64,000 nucleotides of DNA. Origin: Hevea brasiliensis. Lineage: Eukaryota > Streptophyta > Magnoliopsida > Malpighiales > Euphorbiaceae. Shown here in pieces: positions 12,496 to 20,833 of the stretch. Location: assembly GCF_030052815.1 (NCBI RefSeq), contig NC_079510.1:3350288-3414287 (forward strand), written 5' to 3'. Positions within the stretch are counted from its first letter, which is position 1, and every line of letters begins with the position of its first letter. The notes under the pieces were generated by a model, which ran no database searches, was not told the origin of the DNA, and saw only the letters and a program-made list of their open reading frames with translations. Both the position numbers and the translations under genes were made by a program.

Positions 12496-12712
12496 TGTTG
12501 GTAGTTTGAATGAGTCAATAAGTCCTATTCTACAGGAGCTATTTTCTGTTAGTTAGTATATACTCTTACTGCTATATTTAGCATGTTTTAGCAGATATTT
12601 CGTTTTTTCTGTTTGTAGTAAAGGCTATATACAGCCTAGCATTTACTTCAATAAATATCACGTTCAAATCCAATTGTTCTGGTTTCTGTTTTGTTTCTTG
12701 TTAAACCTCACA
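12496..12712 (+). repeat. Copia 3' LTR
   Basis: 217 bp, equal in length to the 5' LTR and differing at two positions. One lies in the TATA box, which reads TATATACA here instead of TATATAAA. It is followed by the second TAGTT target copy. Confidence 0.97.
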
Positions 12713-12771
12713 TAGTTTTTATCATTTTTTTCAAAAAATTTATTTTTAAATTTTTATGAAAAATAATACTG

Positions 12772-12774
<3 letters not shown>

Positions 12775-12841
<67 letters not shown>
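12775..12841. repeat. (TA)n microsatellite
   Basis: About 66 bases of TA dinucleotides with one interruption (TAAATA). It starts about 60 bases to the right of the copia insertion. Confidence 0.95.
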
Positions 12842-12845
<4 letters not shown>

Positions 12846-13373
12846 TTATTTAATACTATAAACAATTAATTATAACAATTTTAGATTCAACAAGCGCAAT
12901 AGCGATAATTTTCAAATTTACACGCAGTTGAATAACGGTGAAAGAGAACAAGACCATTTGGTCCTTGGAAAATAATGGAGGTGTGAAACTATGTCGGCCA
13001 ACTCGTAGTCTTTCAGATATGCACGAAAGCAGCCGCTTCCTTTTATAGTTTGAATTTTGTGTTGAGTTCTACATGCAAAACATATTATAACTTATAGTTT
13101 GAATTTATATTGATTTTCATATTTGGTAAATTATGAAATTAAATTATTTATATATATTTTTTTTATAATTTTTTCATGTTTATGTTAATTAATTTTTTTT
13201 TTCAAAATATGTTGCAAATTGTTAGTTAAATCTCACATCAAAATCTAAATTTTTTAATTTATTATATAACGTTAAACCACATTTGAAGGAATACTCGGCA
13301 TCGTTCACTTCTAAATGAAGAAAAGTTATCTGAAATTTATAATATTAAATCTACATGTGGCATATGCTTTTTC

Positions 13374-13375
<2 letters not shown>

Positions 13376-13456
<81 letters not shown>

Positions 13457-13460
13457 TTTT
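13376..13460. repeat. (TA)n tract followed by a T homopolymer
   Basis: About 62 bases of TA repeats run directly into about 22 T residues. Confidence 0.95.
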
Positions 13461-13636
13461 CTCTTCCAATTCCCAAATAGAGTTTAAAAGGTTAATTTAG
13501 GAAACATTTAGTACTAATTTTACTTTCTGTTTTTCGTTTTTATTGTTTAATTTTGAAAATTTTAAATTATGCAATCAAATGTAGATATGAATTTTCTTTC
13601 AAATAAAAACAATATAAAAGTCTATATAAAATAATA

Positions 13637-13715
13637 ATATCTTTGAGTAGCCCAAATGTTGAAAAATAATTAGTCAAGAAAGAGATATCTTTGAGTAGCC
13701 CAAATGTTGAAAAAT
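13637..13715. repeat. 32-bp direct repeat, two copies, period 47
   Basis: A unit that begins ATATCTTTGAGTAGCCCAAA occurs at 13637 and 13684, with 15 bases between the copies. The two look identical over about 32 bases. Confidence 0.85.
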
Positions 13716-14906
13716 ATATAAAATAAATATTTTTTTATGAAATAAACCAACTTTATATGTACATAATTAAAGAATTAATAATTTAATAATAATTTAAAGT
13801 AATTAAATAAATAATTAATTAAATAAATAAATAATTAAATAAAATTAAATAAATCATATTTTTTTTATAAATAAATTATCTTAAAATGTCTCCATCATCC
13901 TGTTTGACAATAAATTTAATTTACAATATTATTCGATAATGATGCATAAATTTTAAAAATAATGATATGATTAATATTAATTAAAATAATAATATTAATT
14001 ATTTATTAATTGAATTTGAATAGTTTAAATTGAATTTTACTTTAAAATATTAATCCAGTTGAATAGGTAATTTTCAAAAGTTGCTGGCCATCTGCATTGT
14101 CTTTGAGACATGAGACCATGTTCCTCTTTCATGACTGCTGATTCCACATGTACTCCGGCTGTCCTTCCTAGACAATTAAATAGCTTTTTAAGTAACATTG
14201 AAAATTACACTTTTAGTACCTGGAATCTGATTCTCAGTCATTATTGGAGGCTCTACGCCACACATCTGTTTGTGAGAAGAATTCAATTTTCTTTCTACAA
14301 GTTTAGTTTGACGATTATTAAATTTTAATATTTTATTAAAAAGAAACTCTGCATTTTGTATGGTATTTACATCAATAAAATACCATATTCTACAACTTCA
14401 TAATATTGAGATAAAAAAAAAAATTCTAAAGAAAGAGAAAACAAATATTTGTAAAGAAAGAAATTGAAAAAAAATTAAACTTTATCATTAAAATCATAAC
14501 TGAATTAATGTTATAAATTAATTGTTTTGCTCACATATTACGTGAATTATTTATTATTTTATTTTTATTATATATAATTTATTATTTATTTTTTATATTT
14601 TATATTTTTATAATTATATTATAAAATTTCTTTGATGGTAAAATTTTTAGTTAATTATAATTTTATTTAAAATGTTTATTAAAAAATAAGTTATTAATGA
14701 ATTACCTTCTATTATTTTTTAAAATTAATTAACATAATTTTATATCAATAAAATAATAAATAAAGTTAAAAAAAAACGCTATGCCTCTTTAAGAATAAGA
14801 AATATGTTTAAAAATAATTTTTTTTTAAATTTTATGAATATTTTTTTATTAAATACTATATAATTTAAAAAAAAATTTTTCAATCTATCAAAAAACTTAA
14901 CTAAAA

Positions 14907-14910
<4 letters not shown>

Positions 14911-14955
<45 letters not shown>
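14911..14955. repeat. (AT)n microsatellite
   Basis: About 44 bases of AT dinucleotides in AT-rich intergenic DNA. Confidence 0.95.
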
Positions 14956-14957
<2 letters not shown>

Positions 14958-15322
14958 AAATTTTTAAAAGATGTAAAAAAAGTTCAAAAATAATTATTTT
15001 TTATGTGAGATAAGATTTTAATAGTTGAATTTGAAAATATTTAAATAAAAAATTAATATTTAATATTATAAGTTAATTTTTTATATAAAAATAGAATAAA
15101 AAAATGAGGATATATTATATGATAATTTTTTAAGTGTTCTCATTAAATTGTGTAGTATACTCTTCTAGAGTAATTTTTAAAATTCAGTTAAATATATAAA
15201 AAAATTAAAAAAGTAGAGAGGAATAAATAGAAGAAGAGAGACACTATGGTTGGTGAACACCACCGAAATCATATTCTTGCTCAAAATAATATTAAAATAA
15301 TAGTTGGCGTAGCTACCAGTGC

Positions 15323-15329
15323 ATATAAA
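15323..15329 (+). promoter_or_regulatory. Candidate TATA box of the gene model starting at 15398
   Basis: ATATAAA lies 69-75 bases before the ATG. A start about 30 bases downstream would leave a leader of roughly 45 bases that includes the CT-rich stretch CTCTCTCAATCTTCTCC, a common look for plant leaders. It is a motif match only. Confidence 0.5.
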
Positions 15330-15397
15330 TTGAAATCGTCTCTTTGACAAATCCTAATTAAAAACTACTCTCTCAATCTTCTCCAGATAGATTAGCG

Positions 15398-16601
15398 ATG
15401 GTAAGGTCTTCCTTCTTGCTCTGTGTGCTTATGGTGATGTTGGTCATCGGAGATGCAGCCACTGCGCGGAACAACAAGATCTTTGGTCTTAACAGGTATG
15501 CATAAGCATTATCCGCATATGCACGTGGGCCGATTCAGCCTTTGAACCGAACTAGAATTGGTTTGGATTAAATTCAGAATCGGCCCTGATTAATGGTTCT
15601 GATTCTTGAACCAGCCATGAACCTGGATTAGGAGACCAGTTTAGGACTCTCCCTCCTTGAACCAGGCTCGAAATTGATAGGTTTGAATCAATAGTTTTGA
15701 ATCGATCTAATTTAAAACTCTTTTTTTTAATTTATATTTATTTTATATTTGGATTTTTTGATTTTTTAATTAGAAACTAAATTTTATAAATGATATCTAA
15801 AAATTTATTATAGTTTGATAATACTTAGGTTGAATCAGAATTGTCCCGAAACCTTTTTAAACCAAAACCGTTTCGAATTAAAATTGTTTTTGAACCAGAA
15901 CTGGGCCGAATCATGAAGCTTGCGAAATCGGCGCTTACGTGCTTGAATTTACCAATATCGAAGAATCACAATTTTTTTTTTCTGTCTATTAGGGTAAACA
16001 ATGATATACCAGAACTATCTGATGTGTCTTCACTAAGTTATTCCCTACAAGCTGTGGCATCCATGGGTGCAGGTACGTTCTTGAATCTGTTTACTGAAAT
16101 AATCTCCAACTGTTTCTTCATTGATTATACAATACTGTTATATCTGCGTTGGATTAGTTATTGTATCAGAGTTTGATCAAGGATTTAAGAACAAACACCA
16201 CACAGATAGAAGGACTATAGAAATTAAACCAAAAACTTCTCAAAGAGCTGGTATTAACAAAGAGATACAAGAACAATCTGATGGGCCGTCATCAAATGGT
16301 TTTCCAAAAGCTATGGCTCCGATGGGTGCAGGTACATACTTCAACATGTTTACTGAGATAATCTTTAACTGTTTATTCATTGAACATACAATAATATTAT
16401 GGAAGTTTCTATGCTAAATTAGGTATTGTATCAGAGTTTTATCAAGGATTTAAGGACAAACGCCACACAGGTAGAAGGACTATTGAGATTAAACCAAAAA
16501 CTTCTCCAAGTGCTGGTATTAACAAAGAGATACAAGTCGATCTCGAGTGTGGTGCCATACTAGTCGATCTTCTCTATGGAAATAGTCAATGGGAATGCTA
16601 A
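15398..16601 (+). CDS. Candidate secreted peptide precursor with duplicated exons (not recognised), four exons
   Basis: Model: exons 15398-15495, 15993-16072, 16170-16331, 16435-16601, all introns GT-AG, total 507 nt (168 codons plus stop). Exon 1 encodes MVRSSFLLCVLMVMLVIGDA, a basic start plus hydrophobic core, i.e. a good signal peptide with cleavage likely near residues 19-23. Exon 2 ends ASMGAG and exon 3 ends APMGAG. Exons 3 and 4 repeat a unit that starts EF(D/Y)QGFK(N/D)K and continues RRTIEIKPKTS then AGINKEIQ. Mature protein would be small, basic and secreted, with RR dibasic sites. Exon 4 diverges at about 16537 into antisense LINE sequence, so its last 21 codons are probably not original. 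I do not recognise the family; the short repeated proline-containing blocks recall plant signalling-peptide precursors only in layout. Not verified by transcript data. A locus that is already dead is possible. Confidence 0.6.
15527..15915. repeat. Possible MITE-like insertion inside intron 1
   Basis: Intron 1 (497 bp) is several times longer than introns 2 and 3 (97 and 103 bp). It holds a segment starting GGGCCGATTCAGCC and ending GAACTGGGCCGAATC, rich in GAACC/GGTTC-like words in both orientations. Similar wording occurs near 36280-36300. A small repeat in the intron is the simplest reading; ends are uncertain. Confidence 0.35.
16170..16536 (+). repeat. 265-bp tandem duplication of an intron-exon unit
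   Basis: Exon 3 and exon 4 begin 265 bases apart and share AGTTT(G/T)ATCAAGGATTTAAG, then the exon body up to AAAGAGATACAAG. The preceding introns also match (for example TTTACTGA(A/G)ATAATC and TTGTATCAG at the acceptors), so the copied unit was genomic DNA, not cDNA. Exon 3 is 162 nt with phase 1 at both ends, so duplicating it keeps the frame. Confidence 0.85.
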
Positions 16602-16788
16602 GAATGTGATTAATCTCATCGTCATGAAACACTAATCGAAGGGCATGAAGATCCCAACATTTTCGATCCATATCAATGAGTTGAGATACCCAATTGATAG
16701 CTAAGCTTACATAAGATTTAACCCTTGGCTTATGAGGAAAGGAAAGAGGAATCCGCTTATCCTTTTCTTAGAGGATTGAGTTGCTATT
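16537..16788 (-). mobile_element. LINE copy A, distal fragment (post-RT region)
   Basis: Read on the minus strand, this encodes an LINE-like stretch containing DMDRKCWDLHALRLVF and HREDRLVWHHTRD, typical of the segment between RT and the zf-RVT domain of plant LINE ORF2. It stops abruptly at 16537, where it meets exon 4 of the peptide gene, without the RNase H part or a poly-A tail. It is the continuation of the LINE at 18604-24300, separated by the LTR element at 16794-18598. Confidence 0.75.
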
Positions 16789-16793
16789 ATGCA

Positions 16794-17541
16794 TGCTAGA
16801 ATTATGACTCAAAATCCTAATGGAATTTGGAGAGAGATCTTTTTTTAATTTGAGTGGGAGAAATATTCTTCAATAGGATGGAGAAATATTTCCTATAATG
16901 AGTAGAACTCTTATTTTAGTGTTATTTCTAAATTGAGTAGTATTCATAATCAGATAAGGATTGAGTAAATTAATACTATAAATAGGAGAATGATGGAAAA
17001 AGTTATTTGGTTTTTGCCCATTGAAGAGAGTGGCTTTCAGCCCATGGAGTAAGGCTGTCACTCATTATAGAGAAGGGCTTTGCCAATTGCTAAGGATTTG
17101 GCTCTACCCATTAATGAAGGGCACTTGCTCATTGCAGTGGAGAGAAGCTTCGGCCTAAGGTGCAGTAAGGACATAGAATTCAAGAGGAATAAATTCTTGT
17201 TCATTGGTGAGAGGGCTCTTGCCCATATAGTCGAAGACACCCTTTGTGGTATAGTTTTGTAATAGTAAATATATTGGGTTATGTCTAGAGGAGACTGAGA
17301 GGGACTAACTAATATATTTACTATGAGCAGTTTGATGTAGTATTGATTCTCTTGGGTATAATTGAGTTGATGGATAGTATAGCTATGAGCTTGTAATGAT
17401 GATTTATTTATTGTTGATAGTAGAAGATTGCATGGCCGTGGATGTAGCCCTATGTTGAAAGGGTGAACCATGTAAATATTAGTATTTTGTGTGTTTGCTT
17501 TATTTTTTTTTGCAATTTACATACTTCCGCGGTGCACAACA
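16794..17541 (+). repeat. 5' LTR of the non-autonomous element
   Basis: Starts TGCTAGAATTATGACTC, ends CGCGGTGCACAACA. The TATA-like sequence ACTATAAATAGGAG (16975-16988) would serve as promoter. Confidence 0.9.
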
Positions 17542-17853
17542 AATTGGTATTAGAGCATGGGGATGATCTTGGTGAGTTTTGTTGAAGGTGGAGCTGTTGC
17601 AACATGTAGAAAATCGCACATGCAATAATGGTGGTGGTGGAGAATTGAAATTAAGGTGGAGCTTCTGATGCAAAATCAAGATAGTTGATGACGTGAAGAT
17701 TTTTTGAAGAATGAAGCAAGTTACACCCAAGATGAAAATTGAAGAATTGATGATTTGAAGGGTTCAAGCTCAAGCATGGAGATTTGATGATTTGATGACA
17801 CCCAAGAATTTGAGGTATGCAATATTTGATTGATTTTGAGTCAATGTGGAGAT

Positions 17854-18598
17854 TGTTAGAATTATGACTCCAAATCCTAATGGGATTTGAAGAGAGATCT
17901 TTTCCTAATTTGAGTGAGAGAAATATTCCTCAATAGGATGGAGGAATATTTCCTAAAATAAGTTGAACTCTTATTTTAGTGTTATTGCTAAATTGAGTAG
18001 GACTCATAATCAGATAAGGATTGAGGAAATTAACACTATAAATAGGATAATGATGGAAAGGTTATTTGGTTTTTTCCTATTGAAGAGAGTGGTTTTCAGC
18101 CCATAGAGTGAGGCTGTCACCTATTGTAGAGAGGGGCTTTGCCAATTGTTGAGGATTTGGCTCTATCCATTGATGAAGGGCACTTGCCCATTACAGTGGA
18201 GAGAGGCTTCGGCCTAAGATGCAGTAAAGACGTAGAATTCAAGAGGAATGAATTCTTGTCCATTGGTGAGAGGGCTCTTGCCCATATAGTTGAATACACC
18301 CTTTATCGTGTAGTGTGATAATAGTAAATATATTGGGTTATGTCTAGAGGAGAGTGAGAGAGACTAATTAATATATTTACTATGAGTAGTTTGATGTAGT
18401 ATTGATTTTCTTGGGTGTAATTGGGTTGATGGGTAGTATAGCTATGAGGTTGTAATGATAATTTATTTATTATTGATAGTGGAAGATGGCATGCCCGTGG
18501 ATGTAGCCCTATGTTGAGAGGGTGAACCACGTAAATATTAGTGTTTTGTGTGTTTCCTTTATTTTCTTATAGTTTACATGTTTCCGCGGTGCACAACA
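17854..18598 (+). repeat. 3' LTR of the non-autonomous element
   Basis: Starts TGTTAGAATTATGACTC, ends CGCGGTGCACAACA, followed by the ATGCA target copy. Frames seen in both LTRs on the minus strand are chance matches to each other because the LTRs are homologous. Confidence 0.9.
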
Positions 18599-18603
18599 AT
18601 GCA

Positions 18604-19577
18604 TTTGACATTTTAATCCCTTCTCTAAGATCTCTCAACTCCATAACAAGCTTTGCCACCCCCATGACATATTAGAGCAAGCTGAAGCATTCATCAGAGA
18701 GGTGTGGGGAAAATATCTACCCTTCACGATCTGTGAGAGTAGAGAGTGAGGCGTGTTTAAGATCCGCCAACATTGCTTGGCTAGCATAGCTTGATTAACA
18801 CATTTTAAGTCCTTAAATCCCATACCACCTTTAAATTTTCCATAGCAAATCTTATCCTAAGAAATCCAATGCAACTTCTTTTCCTCCTATCTTTAACCCC
18901 ACCAAAAGTTTGTTACCATTGAAGTAATGTTTTTACAAAAAGAAGCAGGAAGTTTAAAACTTGCCATTGCATACAGAGAGATTGTCGTAGTCACAACTTT
19001 GATTAGGATTTCCTTTCCCCCTTGAGAAAGAAGCTGCTTTTTCCACCCTACCAACTTCAAAGTTTTGATTTTTGGACCCGGATATGATGGATGGAAGCCC
19101 TAAAAATTTATCATGCCTGCCAACATTGGAAATGCGAAGGATGGAGGAGAGTCATTGCTTGTTAAAGAAGATTCACTGTTTTATTAGGATTCACTGTTTG
19201 ACCACTAGCCTTAGAGTACTTTTGTAGAATATGCTAAATAGTGTTAGCTTCCTCATGGGTAGCTCTGTTAAAAAGAACAGAATTAGCAGCAAATAATAAA
19301 TGACTGATTGGTGGTCCATATCTTAAGATTGATAGCCCTCTGAGTGTGGAGTTTTTAATTTTATGAGAAAGCCCTTATGCACACAAAAGGAAGAGTTGTG
19401 GAGATAAAAGGTCTCCTTGCCTAATATCCTTGGAAGGCTGAATAAGGCCGATTCTATGACTATTCATCTGGATAGAGTATGAAACTTTAGTAATGCACTG
19501 TATGATCCAAGAAATCCATTGCCGATGAAATCCAAACAAAGTAAGCATATGCTGAAGGTAAGACCATTCAACACTAT
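18604..19577 (-). pseudogene. LINE copy A, ORF2 reverse transcriptase C-terminal half and thumb
   Basis: On the minus strand this encodes, with stops, the later RT blocks: NSVEWSYLQHMLTLFGF, then a QGD-type block (DIRQGDLLSP), a decayed catalytic box (HLLFAANS where FADD is expected), and the downstream region ending with MGFKDLKCVNQAMLAKQCWRI (18823-18760). It reads into 16788 once the LTR element is removed. Heavily mutated and certainly inactive. Confidence 0.85.
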
Positions 19578-20833
19578 TGAACCGAGGTATCTTAACCCAT
19601 ATTTTAATGATAATAAATAATTAGTATGCTACTAATTAGATTGGAAGGATGAGTTTGTAGGCCCTAAATTCAAAATTATCAAATTTCTTCAAATCAAGGT
19701 TAAAGAAGAGTAAGATAGGGAAACAAACCTTTGTGGGATCCTATAATATAAATTTTATTTATTTTTATTCCTTGTGAATCCCATTTAATTAATGGCATTG
19801 GCTCAAGTCTAGGTGTTACTATAAAAATCTTGTTTAACTTAGTTTTCATTTAATTCTTGACCGATGGGGGACTAAATAAATTTTTATTTTGTCAAAAATG
19901 TAAAATTAGTTTTGAGAAGTGTTTTAGTTGAAAAATATTTTGAATTAGCTTTCCAACACTTCAAACAGATTGAAAATCCGATTTTAGGGTCAAAAGTTAT
20001 CATTTTTTAAGTTTTTAGGAAAACTGGACAGAAGAAACTTTGGCAGTCAAAATAGGGGACTTAGGTAGCTGGTGTCTACTTTTCAAAAATAATATTTTGG
20101 CATAATAGACTTCGACAGTCAAATCTAAGTTTCTAAAATCAAAAATAATATTTTGGCATAATAGACTTCGACAGCCAAACCTAAGTTTCTAAAACTCAAA
20201 ATAACAGGGTTTTAAGCGATTGAATGACTATTTTTGCATTTAATGCACCCAAATAGTCATTTTCTTACCAAACTATAAATAAGAGACATTTATAACTGAA
20301 TAAGAGTTACAACAACCATTTATTTGTGAAATTATTGTGTTAGAACCTTCTTTCATACTTTCTCTCTCTAGAAATTGGGTGAAAGCATTTAATCCATTGG
20401 GATTTCTTTTGATTTGTAATTTTTTTATTGTTCTAAGATAAAAAGTGAGGTGTTTGAGTGAATTTATTATTTCTCTTTATTAGAGAATATTATAGAGCAT
20501 TAAATTGCTCTTGAGGAAAAATGATATGTAAGAATGCTTGGGTTTGCACTCAAGGTTGTAAGAGTTTGTAAGAGTGCTAAAGATTACACTCAAGATTGTA
20601 AGGGGTTTGATCTTCACCCAAAGAAGCTTGTTATAGTGGAGTGGAATTCTCAAGGAGGGCCTTGAGGAGAGAAGACATAAGCTTGGGATAGTTGAACCTC
20701 TATAAATCGATTGTGTCTTCATTATTCTTTCTCCTTTCTTGTGCTTTAATTCTAATAAATTTAACCCATTTCCTCAAAATTTTTAATTAGAACTCAATTC
20801 ACCCCTCCTGTTGGGTTGCTAAAAAGGACAACA
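19578..20833 (+). mobile_element. Probable solo LTR inserted in the RT region of LINE copy A
   Basis: A 1.26-kb block splits the LINE frame between SKAY and NSVEW (minus strand). It starts TGAACCGAGG and ends GGACAACA, i.e. TG...CA, and has a TATA-like CTATAAATAAG (20274-20284) placed as in an LTR. It has no coding frame and no second copy or PBS. Flanking pentamers ACTAT and AACAT match only imperfectly, so the target duplication is degraded or the ends are off by a base or two. Confidence 0.6.
20084..20196. repeat. About 56-bp tandem duplication inside the probable solo LTR
   Basis: A unit beginning CAAAAATAATATTTTGGCAT occurs twice in succession, with about two base differences (GTCAAATC versus GCCAAACC). 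Confidence 0.85.

Larger units (their letters stand above)
8223..12712 (+). mobile_element. Complete Ty1/copia LTR retrotransposon, 4.49 kb
   Basis: Both LTRs (8223-8439 and 12496-12712), the PBS, one gag-pol region and a polypurine tract are present. The 5-bp target duplication TAGTT lies at 8218-8222 and 12713-12717. The two 217-bp LTRs differ at only two sites that I can see, so the insertion is recent. The order gag-protease-integrase-RT-RNase H identifies copia. Short LTRs and total size would suit Ale-like or other small copia lineages, but I do not assign one. Confidence 0.97.
12718..15320. other. AT-rich intergenic DNA with microsatellites
   Basis: No supported gene. It holds long (TA)n tracts (separate entries), a direct repeat at 13637-13715, and ordinary AT-rich DNA that leads into the promoter of the locus at 15398. 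Confidence 0.6.
16794..18598 (+). mobile_element. Small non-autonomous LTR retrotransposon, 1.8 kb, nested in LINE copy A
   Basis: Two direct LTRs (16794-17541, 748 bp; 17854-18598, 745 bp) enclose only about 310 bp. The perfect 5-bp target duplication ATGCA lies at 16789-16793 and 18599-18603. A PBS-like TGGTATTAGAGC at 17545-17556 follows the first LTR, and a purine-rich GTGGAGA precedes the second. The inside has no coding frame, so it depends on enzymes supplied elsewhere. The LTRs differ at many sites (roughly a tenth of positions over the part I compared), so it is far older than the copia element. Larger than a typical TRIM, much smaller than a LARD. Confidence 0.92.

Noticed and set aside
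13315..13500. Tyr-Ile repeat frame
   Set aside because: Translation of a (TA)n microsatellite; the same holds at 35041-35298 and 55469-55771.
12775..15000. Possible CRISPR-like or satellite array from repeated short units
   Set aside because: The repeats are simple TA microsatellites plus one two-copy direct repeat; there are no regularly spaced unique spacers.
17058..18530. Paired minus-strand frames of 60-137 codons that look like a duplicated gene family
   Set aside because: They are the same frame in the two LTRs of the non-autonomous element; similarity follows from LTR homology.
20480..20722. 80-codon minus-strand frame inside the solo LTR
   Set aside because: No domain or homologous second copy; it lies in LTR-like non-coding DNA.
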